A DNA stretch of 64,000 nt from UBA1306 sp964396415. Its GTDB lineage: Bacteria > Spirochaetota > Spirochaetia > Treponematales > Rectinemataceae. Location: the NCBI GenBank assembly GCA_964396415.1, contig CAYNFM010000002.1, positions 33,480 through 97,479 of the forward strand. The letters run 5' to 3'. The translations under genes were made by a program, and so were the position numbers. The notes beneath the pieces were generated by a model that did not search any database, was not told where the DNA came from, and saw only the letters and a program-made list of their open reading frames with translations. Below are positions 40,217-47,846 of this stretch, one piece after another (positions within the stretch are counted from its first letter, which is position 1; the number at the start of each line of letters is the position of its first letter).

Positions 40217-41590
40217 ATGGCGACCATTCTCGTAATCGACGACGAGCCCGGCATCCGATCCACGGTTCGGGACATCCTCGAGGACGAGGGTCATTCCGTC
40301 ATAGTAGCCGGAGATGCTGTCGTCGGCCTGGAGGAGATGGATGCCCACCGGCCCGACCTTGCAGTGCTTGATATTTGGCTGCCCAGGATGGGCGGCCTTG
40401 ACGTCTTGGCCGAAATGAAGAAACGCAGGCCCGAGATGGAAATCCTCGTGGTCTCGGGCCACGGTACGATAGATATGGCAGTCCGAGCCCTCAAGCTTGG
40501 AGCCTTCGACTTCATAGAAAAGCCGCTTTCTATGGACCGCCTCCTTACCGCGGCGCGCAATGCCCTCGAGATCGGCGAGCTTAGGCGGGAGAATCGCGAC
40601 CTGAAGCGCGCGGCTTCCTCCTCGATCGATTCCGAGCCCATCATCGGATCCTCGCCCGCCATAGCCGAAGTGCGCTCCTTGATAGAACAGGCCGCGCCGA
40701 GCGATGCGCGCATCCTCATCACCGGCGAGAACGGCACAGGAAAGGAGCTGGTCGCAAGATCTATCCACGCGAAGGGCAAGCGCTCCAAAAGGCCTTTCAT
40801 CGAGGTCAATTGCGCGGCGATCCCGGATACTCTGCTCGAAAGTGAGCTCTTCGGCCACGAAAAAGGCGCCTTCACCGACGCGGTATCGCGCCGCGCCGGC
40901 AGGTTCGAAGCGGCCGACGGCGGTACCCTTTTCCTCGACGAAGTCGCCGACCTCTCCATATCCGCCCAAGCCAAGGTGCTGCGCGTCCTCCAAGAAATGC
41001 GATTCGAGCGATTAGGCGGAGAGAAGACGATCTCCGTCGATGTTCGCGTGGTTGCGGCGACCAACAAGGATATCCGCGAAGAGATCGCTGCCGGCCGTTT
41101 CCGGGAAGACTTGTATTTCCGGCTCGCGGTCGTCCCGATACATATGCCTCCCCTGCGCGCGCGCCGGGAGGATTTGCCCGAGCTCTGCCGTCATTTTCTG
41201 GCCAAGGCAGCCTCAGCGGGCGCCCCGGAACGCGAGATATCGCCCGAGGCGTTCGTCCTGCTCGCCGCGCGCAGCTGGCCGGGCAACGTACGCGAACTCG
41301 CCAACTTCATCGAGCGGCTCGCGGTGATGAGCAACGAGCGTCTCGTGTCCGCCGAAACCGTATCTCGCATTTTGAGCGAAGGGGCGCGGGAGAAGCCCGC
41401 GCCCCTCGTCGCGCGGCGTTATGGTTCCTTGGCCCTGGCCGAGGCCAAAGAACTCTTCGAGCGGGACTATCTTGCGGAAAAACTCCGGGAGTGCGACTAT
41501 AACGTCGTCAGGGCGGCCGACGCTTCGGGCATCCATCCGAGCGGCCTCCATGCCAAGATCAAGAAATTCGGGATAGAGCAGGAAAGATGA
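40217..41590 (+). CDS. Sigma-54-type response regulator, NtrX-like
   Basis: A 457-aa protein. The receiver domain (1-120) has the Asp in LAVLDIWL and FIEKPLSM. The AAA+ domain (about 140-375) has Walker A GENGTGKE, Walker B GGTLFLDE and R-finger-type LPELCRHFL surroundings. A Fis-type helix-turn-helix is at the end (YNVVRAADASGIHPSGLHAK). The sigma-54 contact loop reads GAFTDA instead of GAFTGA. TGGAGGG precedes ATG 40217. It shares a locus with rpoN. Its stop overlaps lexA by 4 bp. Confidence 0.92.
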   Translation: MATILVIDDEPGIRSTVRDILEDEGHSVIVAGDAVVGLEEMDAHRPDLAVLDIWLPRMGGLDVLAEMKKRRPEMEILVVSGHGTIDMAVRALKLGAFDFIEKPLSMDRLLTAARNALEIGELRRENRDLKRAASSSIDSEPIIGSSPAIAEVRSLIEQAAPSDARILITGENGTGKELVARSIHAKGKRSKRPFIEVNCAAIPDTLLESELFGHEKGAFTDAVSRRAGRFEAADGGTLFLDEVADLSISAQAKVLRVLQEMRFERLGGEKTISVDVRVVAATNKDIREEIAAGRFREDLYFRLAVVPIHMPPLRARREDLPELCRHFLAKAASAGAPEREISPEAFVLLAARSWPGNVRELANFIERLAVMSNERLVSAETVSRILSEGAREKPAPLVARRYGSLALAEAKELFERDYLAEKLRECDYNVVRAADASGIHPSGLHAKIKKFGIEQER

Positions 41591-42186
41591 AGACGCTTAC
41601 GGCCCGCCAAAAGGAAGTGCTCGACTTCATCTCTTCGTTTCTCGATGGTCACGCTTATCCCCCTACTATTCGCGAGATCGCTGAAAGCTTCTCGATGTCC
41701 GTCAAGGGCGCCTACGACCATGTCAAGGCCCTTGAAAAGAAAGGCTTCCTGAGGCTCGGAGAAAACCGCTCGCGGGCCCTCGAACTGCTGCGACGCGACA
41801 AGCCCGAGCGATCGGTCGTCGAACTTCCCCTGCTCGGAACGGTGGCGGCCGGAAAGCCGATAACCGCCGACGAGAACTATTCGGGCGTCGTCCACGTGCC
41901 TGCCGACATCGTAAGGACGGCTGCCTGCTTCGCCCTCTCGGTACGGGGCGACAGCATGAAAGACGTCGGTATTTTCCATGGCGATATTGCAGTCATCGAG
42001 CAGCGGCAAACCGCCGATAACGGCGAAATCGTGGTGGCTATGATCGACGATGCGGTTACCCTCAAGCGCTTCTTCCGCGAGAACAACCGCGTCAAGCTGA
42101 TGGCCGAAAACAGCGCCTATGCTCCGATCTATACGCAGGACGTGCGGATACTGGGCCGCCTGCGCGGCATAATTCGAAAGTACTAG
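41587..42186 (+). CDS. lexA: SOS repressor LexA
   Basis: A 199-aa repressor and autoprotease. The N-terminal winged helix (LTARQKEVLDFISSFLDGHA; PPTIREIAESF) binds DNA. The self-cleavage site is Ala-Gly in TVAAGKPI, with catalytic Ser in VRGDSM and Lys in AVTLKRFF. Its ATG overlaps the NtrX-like stop by 4 bp, an unusual coupling of SOS control to a two-component regulator. I could not find an obvious LexA operator in front of it because the preceding sequence is coding. Confidence 0.95.
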   Translation: MKTLTARQKEVLDFISSFLDGHAYPPTIREIAESFSMSVKGAYDHVKALEKKGFLRLGENRSRALELLRRDKPERSVVELPLLGTVAAGKPITADENYSGVVHVPADIVRTAACFALSVRGDSMKDVGIFHGDIAVIEQRQTADNGEIVVAMIDDAVTLKRFFRENNRVKLMAENSAYAPIYTQDVRILGRLRGIIRKY

Positions 42187-42192
42187 GGGCTC

Positions 42193-43191
42193 ATGAAGAT
42201 CGAAAGCGCGTACTTGCTCGCCGGTCCCGAGACGGGAAAGCGCGCCGCTTTCGTCTCCGAGCTCCGCGCCTCCATCGCCGCCGCCGATGGCTCCTCGCCC
42301 GAGGAGCACCGCGCCTATGTTTCCGAAACCGGCGTCGGCGAGATTATAGACCTCCTTCGCAACGGCTCGCTCTTCTCCTCACAGAGGATCGTGGAATACC
42401 GAGGCGTCGAGCTCGTCAAGGGCAAGGAAGACCTTGGCGCGCTCTCGGCCTACCTTTCCGCGCCAGCCCCAGACGCCGTCCTCCTCCTCGTGACCGAGGC
42501 CTTTTACGCCGACAGGGCCCTTGAGGAGGCAGTAGGCAAGGATCGCAAGCGGACTTTTTTCGAAATGTTCGAGAGCGAGAAGCCGCGGTGGGTCGAGAAG
42601 AAACTGCGCGAGCTCGGTCTCTCGATTGAGGAAGGCGGCGTCGCGGCCCTCCTCGAGCTCGTCGAGAACGAGTCGGGCGCGCTCGACGCTGCCTGCAGTC
42701 GTCTGGCCGTGGCGTTCCCGCGCGGAGTCACCCTCGGCGAGGAGGACGTAGAGGCCGCGATCACGCGCAACAAGCAGGAGGATGCCTTTAGCCTCTTCGA
42801 GCGCGTCGCGACGGGCGGTCTTGAGGAGGCCCTCGAAACCCTCGAGGCGGTTCTCGCCGACCGCAGGGGCGATGCGGTGCAAATAATCTCGGCCCTGCTT
42901 TGGAGTTTTCGTCGATTGATAAGGCTGCATAGCCTTTTAATCGAAGGCGAAAGCCTCGAATCGGCGTGCATGAAGCTCCAGATGCGCAGCAAGGCGCTTC
43001 AGCGGCAGAGCGCGGCGGCCGTGCGCAGGTACCCGCTGACCGAATGCGAGCGCATCGTCATGCTTGCGTCGGCCTTCGACGCGAAGGCGCGGAGCATGGG
43101 CTCCGGCTTTGAGCGCATACTACTCCAGCTCTTCGTCTATGGCATCATGGCGAAGAAAGGCAGACTCGAGATAGGCATAGCGGCGTCTTAA
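42193..43191 (+). CDS. holA: DNA polymerase III delta subunit
   Basis: Part of the clamp loader that opens the beta clamp. At 332 aa it has the HolA arrangement: N-terminal domain with FSSQRIVEYRGVEL, RWVEKKLRELGL (about residue 133), VENESGALDAACSRLA, and ITRNKQEDAFSLFERVATG starting the C-terminal collar domain. P-loop residues are absent, as expected for delta. It starts 6 bp after lexA and ends the run from rpoN. Confidence 0.9.
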   Translation: MKIESAYLLAGPETGKRAAFVSELRASIAAADGSSPEEHRAYVSETGVGEIIDLLRNGSLFSSQRIVEYRGVELVKGKEDLGALSAYLSAPAPDAVLLLVTEAFYADRALEEAVGKDRKRTFFEMFESEKPRWVEKKLRELGLSIEEGGVAALLELVENESGALDAACSRLAVAFPRGVTLGEEDVEAAITRNKQEDAFSLFERVATGGLEEALETLEAVLADRRGDAVQIISALLWSFRRLIRLHSLLIEGESLESACMKLQMRSKALQRQSAAAVRRYPLTECERIVMLASAFDAKARSMGSGFERILLQLFVYGIMAKKGRLEIGIAAS

Positions 43192-43220
43192 CCTCGTCTG
43201 AGAGTCCGCCTCTCCCGGCG

Positions 43221-43987
43221 TTAGATTTCCTCGATGACCGCTTGGTAAAATCCGCGGGATCGTCCATCATCGGCTAATGCCCGACCCCGGCGAAGCGCCT
43301 ATTAGGCAAACGTATCCGCTCGATGAAGTCCTTGGTTCCCTGCGGCGTCGATATATCCACCCAGAAATACCGCTTCCTGCAAGCGAGCGATGTGAATTCC
43401 TTCCCAGATTTCTCCTTCCCGGTCGCCGATGCGCCGGACCTTCCCATGATCGACAGCGATTTCGGATCCGCGAGTTGGATGCTTGCATAGTGCCTATTGA
43501 TCGCTCCTCTCGAGTCCTTAAGCATCGCGAAGATTTTCGCGACTAGGGCTCGCCTAAGCTCCTCGGCGGTGGCGTATTTATTGGCAAGGCAACAAAAATA
43601 CGCATTTGCTTCCGTTAAGTTGCCTTCCACGTCGATATAGGCCGCCACCTTATTCCTGAACCTCTCACATAGCCAGGTTCCGATAATCTTTCCAAGGGAA
43701 TGCGTGACGATAACAATGGGGTACCCGGCGGAAACCGTATCGATCAGATCTCCTAGCAAGCTCGCGGCATTTCGGATGCCCATGAGCCGATCTACCGGGG
43801 GCGAAGCGCCGAAGCCGGGGATATCCGGCGCGTAGAGATCGTTTGCAGGAAGCAATGCGGAGGAAAAGGCTTCTTGGAATATCCGGCCGCAACCCCCGTA
43901 GCCGTGGACAAACCAAATATCGCGTTTCGAGGTGGGAACCTCGAAGAGCCTTAGGAAAATTCCGTTTAGTATCTTTATTTTCGTCAA
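43221..43987 (-). pseudogene. Alpha/beta hydrolase, inactivated by nonsense and frameshift
   Basis: The open part (43274-43987, 237 aa from TTG) has an oxyanion region FVHGYGGCG, nucleophile elbow THSLGK and ends VGH at the catalytic His, followed by TAG 43276-43274. Translation past the stop continues PMMDDPADF, the normal family ending, where TAG stands for the usual aromatic residue. One extra T in the following T run would restore FYQAVIEEI and a natural TAA at 43223-43221. The gene thus carries at least two lesions at its 3' end. It lies 36 bp after the GH13 glucosidase gene on the same strand. Confidence 0.75.
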
Positions 43988-44023
43988 CGGCCCGAGTCGC
44001 TCTAATCGATCCGATCAGGCTCC

Positions 44024-45631
44024 CTATACCTCTGCGATTACTACCTCGTAGGGTTTTAGCACGATTCCTTCGGCTTTAAGCGCGGTTCCTCCCGCCCGAG
44101 CGGTTCCTAGGACTACGCGCCCCGGAGCTCCCTGCGAAATCGCCCTCGGCTGCGAAGCAAAATTGATCAGGACCAGGATACTTTCGCACGATGCGGCCCT
44201 CCGCGTGTACGCTAGCACGTCGACATCAAGATCGAGGAAGGTGATGCTCCCCTCGTGGAGGGCTGCCTTGGCGCGGCGCAGCGCGATCAGAGACTTGTAC
44301 CACGAGAGCAGGGAAGCCGGATCGGTCTCCTGCGTTGCCACGTTGCGCGATCGATAATCGCGATTGATGGGCAGCCAAGGTTTGGCCGTGCTGAAACCCG
44401 CGTTCTCGCCGCCGGTCCATTGCATCGGCGTGCGCTCGGGATCACGGCCCAGGCCGCGGAGTGGCCATGTAGCTATGCCGAGCGGATCGCGCAGGGCTGC
44501 ACGTGGGAAGGGATAGCAGGTCATGCCGATCTCCTCGCCATAATAGATGAAGGGCGTCCCGCGCAAGGTGAGAAGCATGGCCGCGGCGACACGGGCCCGT
44601 GCCTCGGTCTCGGCCTCGGAGCTCGCGCCTCCGAAGCGTCGCCCGCGATAGCGCCATGCATGCCGTGGCTGATCGTGGTTGCTCAAGGTGAAATTAGGCC
44701 AGGCGCCATCGGGCAGCGCAGCGTACCAGCGCTCGGCCGATTCGCGAAAGTTCCGGGCGCCCCATTTCTCGTAGAGAAACTCGAAGTTGAAGGCCAAGTG
44801 CAGCTCGTCGTCGTGCTTCCCGTAGCAGGAGGCGGCGAGCAGCCTGTCCTGCCCATGAGTCTCGCCTATAAGGACGCGTTCGCCGGCGGCATCGGCCACG
44901 GCGCGCATTTCCTTGAAGACTTCGTGTACTTCAGGTCGGTTTCTATCATAAATGTGCTTTTGGAAAAAATCGGGATTCGCCTTGGAGGAAAAGGGGTTGG
45001 AGCGGAGCTCGGAATCCTTGAAATAGCCGGTAGCGACATCGAGACGGAACCCATCCACGCCAAGGGCGTACCAAAAACGCATTATGTCGTAGAAAGCCTC
45101 GCGCAGCTCGTCATTGCGCCAGTTGAATTCAGGCTGGTACTTCGTAAAGGTCCCGAGATATCGCTCTCCGGTAGCGAGATTGGGATGCCAGGCGCTGCCG
45201 AGCTCGAAGATGGCCGTCCAATTGTTGGGAGGCCGTCCGGTTTCGGGCACCCAGAGATACCAGTCATGCTTGGGCGAATCTTTGGACGACCGAGCCTCGA
45301 AGAACCAGGGATGCTCGTCCGAGCTATGGTTGGCCACGAGGTCGAGGACTATCCTGATCCCTCGAGTCTTAGCGTCGGACAGGAGGGTCCTTAGGTCGTC
45401 CAAGGTGCCGAACATCGGGTCTACGTCGCGATAATCCGATACGTCGTAACCGAAATCCTTCATCGGGCTCTTGAAAAAGGGAGAGATCCAGAGCACATCG
45501 ACGCCCAAGTCCACAAGGTATCCGAGCTTGTTTCTTATCCCTTGAAGATCGCCTATGCCGTCCTCGTTGGAATCAGCGAAGCTTCTTGGGTAAATTTGAT
45601 AGAATACAGCGTCTTCCCACCAGTGCCGCAT
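44024..45631 (-). CDS. GH13 alpha-glucosidase / oligo-1,6-glucosidase-type enzyme
   Basis: A 535-aa cytoplasmic-looking glycosidase with no signal peptide. The (beta/alpha)8 motifs are DLVANHSSDEH, the nucleophile DGFRLDVA, the acid/base IGETHG and SNHDQPR, followed by the C-terminal beta domain. The motif set points to GH13 subfamilies acting on short alpha-glucans or disaccharides; exact linkage preference is not certain. GGGAGGGC precedes ATG 45631. With glycogen phosphorylase it would supply glucose from alpha-glucans. Confidence 0.92.
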   Translation of the reverse strand: MRHWWEDAVFYQIYPRSFADSNEDGIGDLQGIRNKLGYLVDLGVDVLWISPFFKSPMKDFGYDVSDYRDVDPMFGTLDDLRTLLSDAKTRGIRIVLDLVANHSSDEHPWFFEARSSKDSPKHDWYLWVPETGRPPNNWTAIFELGSAWHPNLATGERYLGTFTKYQPEFNWRNDELREAFYDIMRFWYALGVDGFRLDVATGYFKDSELRSNPFSSKANPDFFQKHIYDRNRPEVHEVFKEMRAVADAAGERVLIGETHGQDRLLAASCYGKHDDELHLAFNFEFLYEKWGARNFRESAERWYAALPDGAWPNFTLSNHDQPRHAWRYRGRRFGGASSEAETEARARVAAAMLLTLRGTPFIYYGEEIGMTCYPFPRAALRDPLGIATWPLRGLGRDPERTPMQWTGGENAGFSTAKPWLPINRDYRSRNVATQETDPASLLSWYKSLIALRRAKAALHEGSITFLDLDVDVLAYTRRAASCESILVLINFASQPRAISQGAPGRVVLGTARAGGTALKAEGIVLKPYEVVIAEV

Positions 45632-45661
45632 GCCTTGCCCTCCCAGGAACCGCCGTCCGCC

Positions 45662-45967
45662 TCAGTCGAGGATGACTTCTATGTCGATATCCCGCGCCAC
45701 GCGCGCCTGACAGGCCAGACGGCAGTCCGCGGATCGACGCCCGGCTGCGAGCCGCTCGGCCTCGAGCGCTCCGACCGGCGAGAGCCCGCTCTCGCCGGAG
45801 AGCACGCGCACCGCGCAGGTTCCGCAGATGGCCTTGCCCCCGCAATCATGTCGTATCCGCACTCCCGCGACGAGGAGGGAATTGAGGATCGATACGGCCG
45901 GATTGGAATCTAGTTCGGCCGGAAGCCCATCCCTCCCCCGCCTATTGGCGACCTTCACGCGCGCCAT
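45662..45967 (-). CDS. [2Fe-2S] ferredoxin
   Basis: A 101-aa plant-type ferredoxin-fold protein with cluster ligands in HDCGGKAICGTCAVRV (C-x5-C-x2-C) and a fourth Cys in the CRLACQARV segment. The N-terminal NPAVSILNSLLVAGV is the usual helix. Its start is 7 bp from the diguanylate cyclase end, so they may be cotranscribed, although no functional link is known. Confidence 0.88.
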   Translation of the reverse strand: MARVKVANRRGRDGLPAELDSNPAVSILNSLLVAGVRIRHDCGGKAICGTCAVRVLSGESGLSPVGALEAERLAAGRRSADCRLACQARVARDIDIEVILD

Positions 45968-45974
45968 GGTCGCC

Positions 45975-47018
45975 CTAGACCGCGAAAGTCACGCGATTGC
46001 GTCCATCCTGCTTGGACGCGTATAACGCGTGGTCGGCCCTGTCGATAAGGGACTTGCCCGAAATATCGCGCGAGGGATCGAACTGGGCGACGCCGAGCGA
46101 GACGGTAACGGCGAGACTCTTGCCTTCGTAGTTGGTGGGCGTCGCCTCGACGCTCGCGCGCACCCGTTCGGCCGCTTGGAGGGCGCGATCCCCGTCGGTC
46201 TCGTGCAGGAGGAGACAGAACTCCTCGCCGCCATAGCGGGCGGCGAGGTCGTTGCCGCGGACGTTCGACTGTATGACGCGCGCGACCTGCTTGAGCACCG
46301 CGTCGCCGCATGAATGACCGTGGGTATCGTTGAATTTCTTGAAGAAATCGATATCAATCATAACGACGGAGAGAGGCTTCGAGGAATTAGTGGATTCTGC
46401 CATGCTCTCGAGCAACATCGTATAGAAATAATGCTTCATCTTTAGGCGAGTCATCATATCGGTCGTGGTCATCTCGAAGAGAAAGGCATTATTGATCGCG
46501 ACCGCCGCCAGACCGGCGAGATTGAGCGCATACTCGCGCTCGTAGACGTCGAAGCCCTCCTCGCCGATCTTCTCGCCCATGACCAGAAGCCCATTGACGG
46601 CTCCCTTGGCCTTGAGGGGCACGATTAGGCTTGGTCCAAGAGAGGCTATGCCCTCGAAACCGGCGAAGGATCCGATCCGTTGGCGTAGGTCTTCGAGAGT
46701 ATAGCAGCCGTATTGATGGGTGAAGAGTTTGATGACCGGACTATCCTCGGCGATCGAATAATCTACGCCGTGCTGGATCTCGAAGCCCTTGTAATTTCGG
46801 TGTAGACTGAAGCGAGTGGCATCGAGACTTTTCTTGGCCAAGATGCCCGCTTTAAGCACTTTCATCTGCCCCATTACGTTGAACAGGATCGCGTCGATGA
46901 GAATGTGATAATCTAGCATGGAATTGAGGCTTTTCGATACCTCGAGCAATTGGCGTAGATCGAAGACCTGTTTCTCGTATTCTTGCCGGAGGATTTCGAA
47001 TTCCGATGCATCAGCCAT
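45975..47018 (-). CDS. Diguanylate cyclase with GAF-like sensory domain
   Basis: A 347-aa protein with an N-terminal coiled segment (about 1-35), a GAF-like domain (about 40-165) and a GGDEF domain (about 185-347). The active site is RYGGEEFCLLL with VVMIDIDFFKKFND metal site, so it should make c-di-GMP. No RxxD inhibitory site is obvious just before GGEEF (VRGNDLAARYGGEEF has RGND, one residue off the usual spacing). No membrane segment is present. The window's PilZ protein is a potential reader. Confidence 0.9.
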   Translation of the reverse strand: MADASEFEILRQEYEKQVFDLRQLLEVSKSLNSMLDYHILIDAILFNVMGQMKVLKAGILAKKSLDATRFSLHRNYKGFEIQHGVDYSIAEDSPVIKLFTHQYGCYTLEDLRQRIGSFAGFEGIASLGPSLIVPLKAKGAVNGLLVMGEKIGEEGFDVYEREYALNLAGLAAVAINNAFLFEMTTTDMMTRLKMKHYFYTMLLESMAESTNSSKPLSVVMIDIDFFKKFNDTHGHSCGDAVLKQVARVIQSNVRGNDLAARYGGEEFCLLLHETDGDRALQAAERVRASVEATPTNYEGKSLAVTVSLGVAQFDPSRDISGKSLIDRADHALYASKQDGRNRVTFAV

Positions 47019-47085
47019 GGTCTTGGGACGCCTCCAGTCGAACTGGTTGAAGTATAAACCTGCGTCGACTCCGATGCCAGCCGCG

Positions 47086-47835
47086 TCAGCTAGCGTCGCG
47101 AGCCTCTCGCACGCCGTTCTCGAAAAGCTCGACGCCCGGATGGTCCCGGGAGCCCCGTCTTCGCCCCGGATGATTCTCCGCGATAAGGAAGGCCTCGGGA
47201 TGCGGCATTAGGCCGAACACGCGGCCGGACGGATCGCAGATGCCTGCGATCGCGCGCTCCGAGCCGTTCGGCCCTTCGTCTCGATAACGAACCGCGACGA
47301 GGCCGTCGGCCTCGAGCGCCGCGAGGGTCGCCTCGTCGCGCGCGACGAATCGGCCTTCTCCGTGCCGAACCGGGAGGAGGCGGCCCGCGAGTCCCCTGGT
47401 CCAAAGACAGCGGCTCGCCGTTTCGAATTCTACGGGGTACCATCCATCCACGAAACGGCCGGACGCGTTCTGAATGAGGGAAACCTCGCGTCCCCATCTA
47501 CCGTCGCGATTGGGCAGCAAGCCTATCCTTACGAGAGCCTGGAAACCATTGCATACGCCGATCACGAAGCCGCCGTCGGCGATGAAGCGTTCCAGCGTAG
47601 GCCTCAACGTCCTTCTGCAGAGGAGAGCCAGGACCTGACCCGAGCCCAGATGATCGCCAAAGGAGAAGCCGCCGGGAAAGGCGAGGATGCGGGCATCCAT
47701 GAGCCGCTCGGGATCGGCCACGAGATCGCCGATGTGAAACCTTTCGGGCTTGGCGCCTGCCAGCCTCAGCGCCTCCGCGAGTTCCTCATCCGCGTTGATT
47801 CCATAGCCAGAGAGGACGATCGCCTTGAGTTCCAT
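47086..47835 (-). CDS. purQ: Phosphoribosylformylglycinamidine synthase, glutaminase subunit PurQ
   Basis: Provides ammonia to PurL. A 249-aa class I glutamine amidotransferase with nucleophile Cys in GVCNGFQ (about residue 95) and His/Glu in MPHPEAF (about residue 213). Fold markers AFPGGFSFGDHLGSG are also present. GAGAGG precedes ATG 47835, 11 bp after the purL stop. Separate PurQ with a fused PurS-PurL is an intermediate arrangement between the fully split and fully fused enzymes. Confidence 0.96.
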   Translation of the reverse strand: MELKAIVLSGYGINADEELAEALRLAGAKPERFHIGDLVADPERLMDARILAFPGGFSFGDHLGSGQVLALLCRRTLRPTLERFIADGGFVIGVCNGFQALVRIGLLPNRDGRWGREVSLIQNASGRFVDGWYPVEFETASRCLWTRGLAGRLLPVRHGEGRFVARDEATLAALEADGLVAVRYRDEGPNGSERAIAGICDPSGRVFGLMPHPEAFLIAENHPGRRRGSRDHPGVELFENGVREARDAS

Positions 47836-47846
47836 GGTTCCTCTCT

